Assembly (NCBI RefSeq): GCF_027107535.1
Contig: NZ_CP114283.1
Coordinates: 7,812,001 to 7,876,000, forward strand
Origin: Streptomyces aurantiacus
GTDB lineage: Bacteria; Actinomycetota; Actinomycetes; Streptomycetales; Streptomycetaceae
Direction: 5' to 3'
Length of the DNA stretch: 64,000 nt
Part shown: in pieces, positions 56,984-64,000 of the stretch
Layout of the letters: every line of letters begins with the position of its first letter
How positions within the stretch are numbered: position 1 is the first letter of the stretch
Translations under genes and position numbers: made by a program
Notes under the pieces: model-generated
What the model saw: only the letters and a program-made list of their open reading frames with translations
What the model was told of the DNA's origin: nothing
The model's database searches: none

Positions 56984-57978
56984 GACAGCCTCACACGGGG
57001 GTCGATCACGGCGTACAGGAGGTCGACGACCAGGTTGGCGAAGATCACGGCGAGCGAGGTGATCAGCGTGACGCCCAGGATGATCGGCAGGTCCTTGGTG
57101 TTGATCGCCGTCAGCACGGCCTGGCCGAGGCCCGGCAGGCTGAAGGTGGTCTCGGTGAGGATCGCGCCGCCGATCAGGGCACCCAGGTCCATGCCGAACA
57201 TGGTCAGGATCGGCGTCATGGTCGAACGCATGGCGTGCTTGCCGATGACGACCGGCTCGCGCAGGCCCTTGGCACGGGCCGTGCGGATGTAGTCCTCACC
57301 CAGGATCTCCAGCATGGTGGCGCGGGTGATCCGGGCGTACATGGCCGCGTAGAGGAAGGCCAGGGTGACCCAGGGCAGGATCATGCCCCCGAGCCAGCCG
57401 CTGAAGCTCTCCTCCAGCGGGACGTACTGGCCGTCGATCCATCCGAGGCCGTAACTGAAGACCGCCAGTGACAGCAGACCGGTGAAGTAGATCGGGAGCG
57501 AGACACCGCTGAGGGCGACGATCATCGCACCGCGGTCCCACAGGGAGCCGCGCTTGAGCGCGGAGAGCACACCCGCCGCGACACCGAAGATCAGCCACAG
57601 GACCGCGGCACCGAGCGCGAGAGCCAGGGTCACTGGGAAGCGGTCGGTGAGTACGGGCCAGATGGCCTGCTCGTTGCGGAACGAGTAACCGAAGCACGGG
57701 GCCGCGCAGTTCGTGACGTCGCCGCCCGACGCGTAGGTGCGCCCGACGAAGATGCCCTTGAAGAACTCCCAGACCTGGACGAAGATCGGCTCGCCCAGCC
57801 CGAGCTTCTGCCGTACGGCCTCGATCGCCGCGGGGTCGGCCTGCTTGCCCACGAACATCGTGGCCGGGTCCACGCCCGCCCAGCGGGGGACGAGGAAGAA
57901 GATGCAGAAGACCACCAGAATGATGACCACCAGCATCACTGCGGCGGCGAAGAGCCGCCTGATGAGGTAAGCGAGCAC
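56980..57978 (-). CDS. Oligopeptide ABC importer permease, DppB/OppB-like
   Basis: A 332-residue permease. The N-terminal helix is LAYLIRRLFAAAVMLVVIIL; the coupling motif is EDYIRTARAKGLREPVVIGK followed by HAMRSTMTPILTMFGMDLGA; the ending ETTFSLPGLGQAVLTAINTK is typical. A 20-residue segment with two Cys (VTNCAAPCFGYS) in the first extracellular loop is less common. The start is GTG at 57978. It follows the binding-protein gene by about 150 bases that hold a hairpin, which may lower expression of the membrane parts relative to the binding protein. Confidence 0.94.
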   Translation of the reverse strand: MLAYLIRRLFAAAVMLVVIILVVFCIFFLVPRWAGVDPATMFVGKQADPAAIEAVRQKLGLGEPIFVQVWEFFKGIFVGRTYASGGDVTNCAAPCFGYSFRNEQAIWPVLTDRFPVTLALALGAAVLWLIFGVAAGVLSALKRGSLWDRGAMIVALSGVSLPIYFTGLLSLAVFSYGLGWIDGQYVPLEESFSGWLGGMILPWVTLAFLYAAMYARITRATMLEILGEDYIRTARAKGLREPVVIGKHAMRSTMTPILTMFGMDLGALIGGAILTETTFSLPGLGQAVLTAINTKDLPIILGVTLITSLAVIFANLVVDLLYAVIDPRVRLS

Positions 57979-58024
57979 TGCTCTCGGCCCGACGGCGGGG
58001 CCGCGGGCCACCGGAGGTCTTTCC

Positions 58025-58046
58025 CCCACTGCCTTAAAGGCGTGGG
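58025..58046 (-). terminator. Intercistronic hairpin in the oligopeptide operon
   Basis: CCCAC and GCC (58025-58033) pair with GGC and GTGGG (58039-58046), with one bulged base. It lies between the binding-protein gene and the downstream permease gene, where a partial terminator or 3' stabilising stem is common in such operons. Confidence 0.5.
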
Positions 58047-58129
58047 AGGTGCCCCCAGGTGGCCCGCGGGTCACGCCGCGCCGGCCTTCACCTGCCTTTC
58101 GTGCCGTATGGCGGGTGCGCCGGTCGGGA

Positions 58130-59920
58130 TTACTTCTTCAGAGCCAGGTTCACGAAGTCGTACTGACCGCTGTAGTTGTCGGTCGTGTAGACGTTCGCGA
58201 GGTTGCTGCCACGCCAGTTGACGAACTTCTCGAAGACGAAGGGCAGGTAGTAGCCGCCCTCCATGACCTTGTGGTTGATCTCCGTGGAGAGCTCGACCTT
58301 CTTCGCCTCGTCGAGCTCCTTGACGTAGTCGTCGAAGAGGCCGTCGATCGTCTTGTCCTTGATCAGGGCGAAGTTGTTGTTGCCGCTCTCAAGGATGTAC
58401 TTGCCGCTCCACAGCGGCAGACCGAAGCCCTGGACGGTCGGGAAGTCCGGACCCCAGCCCATGATGATGATGCCGTAGTTCTTCTTCTTGACGTTCGCGG
58501 GGCTGCCGATGATGCCGCTGGTCTGCGCGCCGTCGTACTGGTCGATCTCGGCGGTGATGCCGACCTTCTTCAGCGAGGCCTGGAGGGACTCGGCGGTGGC
58601 GACCTCGACCGGCTTGTTGTTGCGGACCGCGATGGTGGTCTTGAAGCCGTTCGGCTGGCCGCAGGCCTTCAGCTCTTCCTTGGCCTTGGCGACGTTGCCC
58701 TTCTTGTTCGTCGTGGCCGACTCGTACGGGTCGTACTTCTGGCCCTCGGCGCCCGGGACGGACGGCGGCAGCATGTTGGTGCCGATGTCACCACCGGCCA
58801 CCGGGCCACCGCGCGCGGTCTGCAGCGACTCGTGGTCGGCGCCGTAGATCACGGCCTTGCGGCAGTGCTCGTTGTCGAACGGCTTGACGCTCTGCGGGAA
58901 GACCGCGTAGCGGACGTAGCCGGAGACCGGGTTGTCCAGGTTGCCCTTGTGCTGCTTCAGGGCGGTGGTGCGGCCCTGCGGGGACATGCCGGTCTGGTTG
59001 ATGTCCAGGTCGTAGTCGCCGTTGATCAGACGCTGGTCCATGTCATTGGCGTTGGTGAACAGGGTCAGCGTGATCTTGTCCGGGTACGCCTTGCGGATCT
59101 TGTCCGAGGACGCCTTCCACTCCGGGTTGCGGACCAGGGTCAGCGACTTGTTCGGCGTGTACGACTCGAACTTGTACGGGCCGGACGAGAACGGCTTCAG
59201 GCCGTACTTGGACTTGGTGTCCTTGTCCTGGCGGACCGGCGAGGAGGAGGCCAGCGCCAGCATGTCCTCGAAGTCCGAGTTGGCCTGCGGCAGCTTGAAG
59301 ACGATGGTCTTGTCGTCCGGCGTCTCGATCGCCTTCAGACCCAGCTTGTCCGCGGACTTGTCCTTGTACGGGCCCTTGTACTCGCCCTTGGGGTCGAGGA
59401 CGTCCTTCAGGTAGACCGGACCGCCGGACAGCACGTCCTGCGCCCACTGACGCTCGATGCCGTACTTGACGTCCTTGGAGGTGATCGGCTTGCCGTCCTC
59501 CCAGGTCACCCCGTCACGCAGTGTGTAGGTGTACGTCTTGCCGTCGTCGCTGATCTTCGCCGTGCTGGTGGCGAGGTCCGGGGAGAGCTCGGCGCCCTTG
59601 GCACCGGGCTCGGCGTTGCCGGTCACCAGCGTGCGGCTGTAGTACCGCATGAAGTTCCAGGCGAAGCCGTAGTAGCCACGCGTGGTGTCCCACGAGTCGG
59701 CGTCCTGGACGCCCGCGAACTTCAGCGTGCCGCCCTTCTTGGCGAGGGAGGCCTGCGCGACCTTGTTGTTCGCCGCGTTGAAGCCGGCCGCGCCGTTCTT
59801 CGAGCCGCCGTCGTCGTCGTTGCCGCCGCCGCCGCACGCCGCCGTGGACAGCAGTGCAGCGACCACGGCTGCGGCGGCCGCAGCCTGCTTACGCCGCCCT
59901 GTGGTGCGTTGGGTAATCAC
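58130..59920 (-). CDS. Oligopeptide-binding lipoprotein (SBP_bac_5)
   Basis: A 596-residue lipoprotein. The start is GTG at 59920, seven bases after GGAGG. The signal peptide ends at lipobox STAAC, followed by a Gly/Asn/Asp linker. The family segments are KTYTYTLRDGVTWEDGKPIT and SSGPYKFESYTPNKSLTLVR, and further on MSPQGRTT and GADHESLQTARGG. It captures peptides at the outer face of the membrane for the permease. Peptide uptake of this kind supplies nutrients and signals during development. It is the second gene of the operon, after the DppC-like permease. Confidence 0.94.
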   Translation of the reverse strand: MITQRTTGRRKQAAAAAAVVAALLSTAACGGGGNDDDGGSKNGAAGFNAANNKVAQASLAKKGGTLKFAGVQDADSWDTTRGYYGFAWNFMRYYSRTLVTGNAEPGAKGAELSPDLATSTAKISDDGKTYTYTLRDGVTWEDGKPITSKDVKYGIERQWAQDVLSGGPVYLKDVLDPKGEYKGPYKDKSADKLGLKAIETPDDKTIVFKLPQANSDFEDMLALASSSPVRQDKDTKSKYGLKPFSSGPYKFESYTPNKSLTLVRNPEWKASSDKIRKAYPDKITLTLFTNANDMDQRLINGDYDLDINQTGMSPQGRTTALKQHKGNLDNPVSGYVRYAVFPQSVKPFDNEHCRKAVIYGADHESLQTARGGPVAGGDIGTNMLPPSVPGAEGQKYDPYESATTNKKGNVAKAKEELKACGQPNGFKTTIAVRNNKPVEVATAESLQASLKKVGITAEIDQYDGAQTSGIIGSPANVKKKNYGIIIMGWGPDFPTVQGFGLPLWSGKYILESGNNNFALIKDKTIDGLFDDYVKELDEAKKVELSTEINHKVMEGGYYLPFVFEKFVNWRGSNLANVYTTDNYSGQYDFVNLALKK

Positions 59921-59982
59921 TCGGATCCTCCGTGTGTGTAGCGGCCCGTCGACAGATGACGGGGCCCTGGGGGTACGGCAGT

Positions 59983-60996
59983 TCAGCGGGAACCCTTCGG
60001 GTCGAGCGCATCGCGTACGCCGTCGCCGAAGAGGTTGAAGGAGAGCACGGTGATGAAGATCGCTACACCCGGGATGACCATGTACATCGGATCCGAGTCG
60101 TAGTAGTCGATCGCGGAGGAGAGCATCTGCCCCCACGAGGCGGAGGGCGGCTTGACGCCCACGCCCAGGAAGCTCAGCGCCGCCTCGGTCAGGATGTTGG
60201 TCGGGATCATCATCGTCGTGTAGACGATGATCGGCGCGACCAGGTTGGGCAGCAGTTCCTTGAACAGGATGTAGAAGCGGCCCGCCCCGAGGCTGCGCGC
60301 GGCCTCGACGTACTCGCGCTCGCGCATGGACAGCGTCTGGCCGCGCACCACACGTCCGACATAGGGCCAGCCGAAGAAGCCGATCACCAGGATCATGACG
60401 AACAGGCGCACGCCCGTGCCGGTCAGGCCCAGCATCTCGTTCGGCATGACCGAGACCAGCGCGATGATGAAGAGCAGCTGCGGGAAGGCCAGCAGGCCGT
60501 CCATCACCCGGCTGATGACGGCGTCCAGCCAGCCGCCGAAGTAGCCGGCGAGTACGCCGAGGACGGTGCCGAGCACCACCGCGACCAACGCCGACAGGAA
60601 GCCGACCAGGAGCGACACCCGGGCGCCGTAGACGATCCGGGCGAAGATGTCGCGGCCGCTGACCGGTTCGACACCGAAGAGGTGGTCCCCGCTGATGCCG
60701 CCGAAGGACCCGGTGGGAGTCGAGAAGAGCGGGTCGATCAGGTCCTCGTGGTGGGTCTCGGGGTCCTGGCCGACCAGACTCGTGATCACGGGAGCGAACA
60801 GCGCGATCAGGATCAGCACGAGTACGACGACACCGCCCGTCAGGGCGAGCTTGTCCCGCTTCAGGCGCTCCCAGGCGATGCGGCCGAGGGAACGCCCCTG
60901 TACCGCCTTCGCCTCGGCGGAGCCCGCGGCGAGCGCCGCCTCCTCGGCCGCACTCGGGGCGGCTTCGGCCGTCGGCTCGTGCAATGGTGCCGTCAT
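59983..60996 (-). CDS. Oligopeptide ABC importer permease, DppC/OppC-like
   Basis: A 337-residue permease and the first gene of the operon. A cytoplasmic Ala/Glu-rich head is followed by ERLKRDKLALTGGVVVLVLI (first helix), DHLFGVEPVSGRDIFARIVY, the coupling loop REYVEAARSLGAGRFYILFK followed by ELLPN, and EAALSFLGVGVKPPSASWG. The start is taken as ATG 60996 (MTAPLHEP), with GAGAGGGG upstream; ATG 61074 would add 26 residues of doubtful coding character. The partner permease is encoded after the binding protein, an unusual split of the two permease genes. Confidence 0.93.
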   Translation of the reverse strand: MTAPLHEPTAEAAPSAAEEAALAAGSAEAKAVQGRSLGRIAWERLKRDKLALTGGVVVLVLILIALFAPVITSLVGQDPETHHEDLIDPLFSTPTGSFGGISGDHLFGVEPVSGRDIFARIVYGARVSLLVGFLSALVAVVLGTVLGVLAGYFGGWLDAVISRVMDGLLAFPQLLFIIALVSVMPNEMLGLTGTGVRLFVMILVIGFFGWPYVGRVVRGQTLSMREREYVEAARSLGAGRFYILFKELLPNLVAPIIVYTTMMIPTNILTEAALSFLGVGVKPPSASWGQMLSSAIDYYDSDPMYMVIPGVAIFITVLSFNLFGDGVRDALDPKGSR

Positions 60997-61338
60997 CGTG
61001 GCAGGGACCCCTCTCAACCGGCGGTAGCCGGCCCACGCTTGCCGCTGTAGCGGCGTGATCAGTCCGTCGTACACAGGGGCGAAAACCCCCTGGACCGGGA
61101 GTCTTCAACGCCTCAGCGATCTGTAGCCAGACCTGACGGTGAATGGATGCGCAAACGTGATGCTGTCTGGGGGGTTCCGTTATCCGAACGCCGGGTAACG
61201 GGGGTCGGACGCATGACATTTGGTGCGGAACGGGCCTTGCATCCCATTTACCCGCGTAGATCGGGACATTCCGCCCGGAGGCGGTGTGGGAATGCGAGGA
61301 GGAACTCCACGAGGTGGACGCGGTCCACCCCGATCATC
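60997..61338. other. Promoter region of the oligopeptide operon
   Basis: No gene is visible in 342 bases. It contains the operon promoter, an inverted repeat at 61177-61201 and the 3' flank of the first SseB-like gene. No T-box, riboswitch or leader peptide that I can recognise is present. Confidence 0.5.
61177..61201. promoter_or_regulatory. Inverted repeat upstream of the oligopeptide operon
   Basis: CCGTTATCC (61177-61185) and GGGTAACGG (61193-61201) are inverted with one mismatch around seven bases. It lies about 180 bases before the first gene and could bind a dimeric regulator. Confidence 0.45.
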
Positions 61339-62130
61339 TCAGTACGCGCCGGGGAACCCGTACCCGCCGGCCGCCGGAGCCTGGACCGGCGCCGCGTGCG
61401 CCTCCCGGTCGTAGAACGGCCGGGCGTGCGCCCGCAGCCACAGAGCCACCGGGTCGTACTCGTCCGACATGGCGACGGTCGACACCGGCAGGCCGTCCGG
61501 CACCGCGCCGATGGACTGCTGCATCATCGCCCGCACCGAGTCCACGGCGGGCGGGCTGGTGTCGTACACGTCGAGCCCGATGGCGAGATACGGCGCCCCG
61601 AGCGAGGGCTGCACCCAGGCGCGGCGCAGCGAGCGGACGGCGGTGGTCCGGTGCGCGTTCTGCGTGAGCAGGGCGTAGAACTGCGGGATCTCGATGCCCG
61701 GCTCGGACAGTCTCAGCGGGCCCGCGGGCTGCCGCTCCAGACCGGTGGCGATACGGCGCAGATCCAGCCAGGGGATACCGACGCCGCCGCCCGGCGCATG
61801 CGGGTTCAGCCAGAGGCCGTAGTGGTCGGGGTAGAGGGTCCGGGCGACGTCGAGCCCGTCGACCACCTCGTACGAACGGTTCCAGCCGCTGGCCGAGAGC
61901 TCCTGCGCGGAGGTCACACAGGGGGCGTAACCGAAGCCGTCCACCTGCATGTTCCCGTACTGGGCGTCGGGCGAGCCCGCCTGGCCGTGCCAGAGCAGCA
62001 TCCAGACCTGGCCGGACGACGGGGTCGCGAGCGCGCGAAGGAGCGCCTCGTAGGCGTCGTAACGCCCGGGCGTCACTTGGCGCAGCATGTGCTCGACCTG
62101 CCCGGCCGCGGCCGTGCCCGACGCGCTCAC
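61339..62130 (-). CDS. SseB-like (enhanced serine sensitivity) protein, first copy
   Basis: A 263-residue protein of the SseB family. It begins VEHMLRQVTPGRYDAYEALL after a short head and ends RAHARPFYDREAHAAPVQA with a Gly/Pro tail. The C-terminal domain (APYLAIGLDVYDTSPPAVDS) corresponds to the second SseB domain. Overproduction of SseB in E. coli raises serine sensitivity; its molecular role is unclear. The start is GTG at 62130. A second family member lies directly upstream, and both share the ending W-L-R-A-x-x-R-P-F-Y, so they are ancient duplicates. Confidence 0.82.
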   Translation of the reverse strand: MSASGTAAAGQVEHMLRQVTPGRYDAYEALLRALATPSSGQVWMLLWHGQAGSPDAQYGNMQVDGFGYAPCVTSAQELSASGWNRSYEVVDGLDVARTLYPDHYGLWLNPHAPGGGVGIPWLDLRRIATGLERQPAGPLRLSEPGIEIPQFYALLTQNAHRTTAVRSLRRAWVQPSLGAPYLAIGLDVYDTSPPAVDSVRAMMQQSIGAVPDGLPVSTVAMSDEYDPVALWLRAHARPFYDREAHAAPVQAPAAGGYGFPGAY

Positions 62131-62331
62131 CTTCTACCGCCCCTTCGCGACATCCCTGACATACGGGTCCGTTCGGCGGGGCACTGTGCTCGCTTGAACA
62201 CGACACCACCCCGACCGAGCCATGAAACCAGCTTAAGTGGCGATCCCGACAGCACCGTTGCGCTCCGCCGGGTTTGGTGTTGAGAGCTCGGGGCTTTCTG
62301 TTGTTCACCGCCCGGGTCGGGTGTGGTTGAG

Positions 62332-62353
62332 CGCGCCGTTCCCCGCGCCCCTG
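62332..62353 (-). repeat. Dispersed 3'-end repeat, copy 4 (inverted)
   Basis: Read on the minus strand, CAGGGGCGCGGGGAACGGCG begins at 62353. It is the only copy on this strand and lies just past the stop codon of the second SseB-like gene. Confidence 0.7.
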
Positions 62354-62363
62354 TGAGCGCGAC

Positions 62364-63185
62364 TCAGAAGGTGCGGGTGTAGAAGGGGCGGACCTGTGCC
62401 CGCAGCCAGTCGCCCACCGGGTCCTGGGCCACGTCGAGGAAGACGAGGCTCACCGGGTGTGCCAGGGGAACGCGTCCCAGCGCCCGGCCGAGGGCGTCCA
62501 GCGGAAGCGTGCGCGCGCTCTCGTCCCAGTGGACCGCCTCGATGCCGACGAACATCACGGGGTCGCCGCCCTCGATGCTCGCCAGACAGCGGCGGGCGCT
62601 CAGCACGACGCCGGTCGCGGCGAACTCCGCCGAGGCCGCGGCCAGGAAGTCCACCGGATCGTCCTGCCAGTCGGGCTGGAACAGCCGGACCCGGCCGCCG
62701 CTCGCGGTCCCGTCCAGCTGGGTCCGCCCGGTCCGGCACAGCTCGGCCACGGCCGCCGGGGGCAGCGGCACACCGACCGTGCCGTCCGGGTTCAGCACGA
62801 TGCCCACCTGGGGCGGCAGGCCGCGCGCGAACTCCACGGCGGGCGCGACGGTGTACGCCATGTGGTCGCCGACGACCTGGCGGAACTGCTGGTCCGAGGT
62901 GAAGACCGGCACGTACGCCTGCCCGCCGAGCTCCATCGTGGGCAGGTCGAGCGGGCCGCTGTGCGGGCCGCCGCCCTCCGGCAGCGGCACCCAGAGGAAG
63001 GCGCGCCCGACGGCCTCCACGATCCGGGCGCCCGTCGAGGGCGACGGGGGAAGCCCGAGGGAGGCGGCGAGCACCTCCTCCACCTCGTTGCCGGGCCAGC
63101 CGGCATGGGGATGCGGGTGCGCCCGTGCCGGAAAGTCCTGTGTGGGAAAATCCTGCGCCGGAATGTCCTGTGCCGGGAAGTCCAT
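62364..63185 (-). CDS. SseB-like protein, second copy
   Basis: A 273-residue SseB-family protein. The head is a short repeat of the type AQDFPTQDFPA, then GWPGNEVEEVLAASLGLPPS. The N-terminal SseB domain has AFLWVPLPEGG and YVPVFTSDQQFRQVVGDHMA; the C-terminal domain ends LVFLDVAQDPVGDWLRAQVR followed by PFYTRTF. The start is ATG at 63185. It probably shares a transcript with the first copy. Function is unknown apart from the family name. Confidence 0.85.
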   Translation of the reverse strand: MDFPAQDIPAQDFPTQDFPARAHPHPHAGWPGNEVEEVLAASLGLPPSPSTGARIVEAVGRAFLWVPLPEGGGPHSGPLDLPTMELGGQAYVPVFTSDQQFRQVVGDHMAYTVAPAVEFARGLPPQVGIVLNPDGTVGVPLPPAAVAELCRTGRTQLDGTASGGRVRLFQPDWQDDPVDFLAAASAEFAATGVVLSARRCLASIEGGDPVMFVGIEAVHWDESARTLPLDALGRALGRVPLAHPVSLVFLDVAQDPVGDWLRAQVRPFYTRTF

Positions 63186-63297
63186 CTCTACCGCCTGCTC
63201 GAACCGCCTTCTGCGGTTGACGAGATTACGCGCCCGCCGGCCCGTTCACCGCGTCCGAGACCCGTGGAAGCCGGAATCCGCCGGCCGGGAGGGGCGC

Positions 63298-63966
63298 TCA
63301 GTCGCCGAAGTCGATGCGCCGCAGCACGTCCGCCGCGGCACGGTCGACGAGGACCGCGGAGCCGCAGCCCTCCGGGAGGTCGCCCTTCTCGACGGAACGC
63401 AGCAGCCTGGCGACGGCGCCGCGGTGCCGCGCGAACGCGTACCTCGAGACACCCCGGCCGCGCTCGCGCTGGCCGTCCAGGGCCGTGCCGGGATCGACGT
63501 CGAGCAGCAGCAGGTGCAGGGTGCCGCCCCGGCGCCGGGCGTCCCGGGCGAGCCAGTTGCGCACCCAGGCCTGCGTACCGCAGTCGTGCACCACGACGCC
63601 CTCGCCGGAGCGCAGAGCCCCGCGCAGGCCCGCGTAGTGCGCGGCGCGCACGAGGGGGCGGTAGACCGCGTACGGAAGGAAACGCGCCAGCCTGCCGTCC
63701 CACCGGTCGCGGGTGTCCTGGGAGTCGATGCGGCGGCCGGTCACCGCCCGGCGCATCAGGGTCGACTTGCCGCTGCCCGGCAGGCCCGTGACGACGACCA
63801 GGTCGGCCGCTCCGAACCGCAGACCGTGAGGGCTGTGACCCGCGCGCTCCCGCAGATCACGGACGACGGGCGCCGGAAGCGGGTCGCACGCCTCCCCGGC
63901 CGGTGCGGTGGGCTGCTTGGGCAGCGCGATGCCCGTACTGGTCGCGTACGCCGTGATCCTGTTCAC
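63298..63966 (-). CDS. P-loop NTPase (zeta-toxin/kinase-like AAA protein)
   Basis: A 222-residue protein with Walker A VVVTGLPGSGKSTLMRRA (Lys about residue 66) and a later LLLLDVDPGTALDGQRERGR and GVSRYAFARHRGAVARLL, the pattern of small nucleotide or gluconate-kinase-like P-loop proteins common in Streptomyces. The start is taken as GTG 63966, eight bases after GGGAGGA; the ATG six codons upstream has no ribosome site. The substrate is unknown. It lies upstream of the SseB-like pair on the same strand, with a 112-base gap. Confidence 0.8.
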   Translation of the reverse strand: MNRITAYATSTGIALPKQPTAPAGEACDPLPAPVVRDLRERAGHSPHGLRFGAADLVVVTGLPGSGKSTLMRRAVTGRRIDSQDTRDRWDGRLARFLPYAVYRPLVRAAHYAGLRGALRSGEGVVVHDCGTQAWVRNWLARDARRRGGTLHLLLLDVDPGTALDGQRERGRGVSRYAFARHRGAVARLLRSVEKGDLPEGCGSAVLVDRAAADVLRRIDFGD

Positions 63967-64000
63967 CCTGATCGTCCTCCCCATGGGGTCGGGAGACCCA

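Overview
The window looks like a piece of a Streptomyces chromosome core. Support: very high G+C, frequent GTG starts, long hairpin terminators, several promoters with no Shine-Dalgarno sequence, one TTA codon among tens of kilobases of coding DNA, and a gene order (pruA/PRODH, ilvBNC-serA, gatCAB, ligA, mnmA, Opp operon) that I recall from S. coelicolor. I see no tRNA, rRNA, insertion sequence, prophage or CRISPR array.

Layout. 1-3515: proline catabolism (pruA cut by the left edge, PRODH) with a divergent PucR-type regulator. 3764-9767: a HAD phosphatase, then a compact four-gene Opp/Nik-type ABC importer with a fused permease, headed by a Zur-like operator. 9715-12031: a TetR/MFS pair with a shared operator. 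12226-17942: serA, ilvC, ilvN and ilvB on the minus strand, with an Ile/Leu/Val-containing leader peptide and attenuator. 17976-24722: a membrane GGDEF/EAL protein (CdgC type), a 2-hydroxyacid dehydrogenase, an aldo/keto reductase and a PQQ-type sugar dehydrogenase lipoprotein. 24798-34720: small actinobacterial proteins, a large AAA/LuxR regulator, a GNAT/MMPL pair and a second TetR/MFS pair. 34946-38520: the GatCAB amidotransferase operon with an extra small membrane protein. 38974-43749: a second GGDEF/EAL protein (RmdB type) and DNA ligase LigA. 43765-50660: MetE-like methyltransferase, SDR, LOG-family protein, SAM methyltransferase, DUF427, MnmA, a Tat-exported amidase and cysteine desulfurase. 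50912-54551: small membrane proteins, a third TetR, a lipoprotein, a TesB-like thioesterase and a TRIC-type channel. 54609-60996: a five-gene oligopeptide importer. 61339-63966: two SseB-like proteins and a P-loop protein.

How genes work together. Branched-chain amino-acid synthesis and serine entry share one strand. The cysteine desulfurase, which supplies persulfide sulfur, lies next to MnmA, which uses it for tRNA thiolation. GatCAB completes Gln-tRNA or Asn-tRNA charging. The two cyclic-di-GMP proteins lie about 18 kb apart and appear to have opposite activities: the first has an intact GGDEF with an inhibitory site and a ruined EAL, the second has an intact EAL and carries the only in-frame TTA (bldA) codon I found.

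Best leads: the TTA codon in the RmdB-type gene, the Zur-like site before the small ABC importer (a possible metallophore uptake system), the degenerate EAL in the CdgC-type protein, the ilvB attenuator, and regulatory hairpins or leader frames at several operon heads. All gene identities come from reading the translations; no database search was run.
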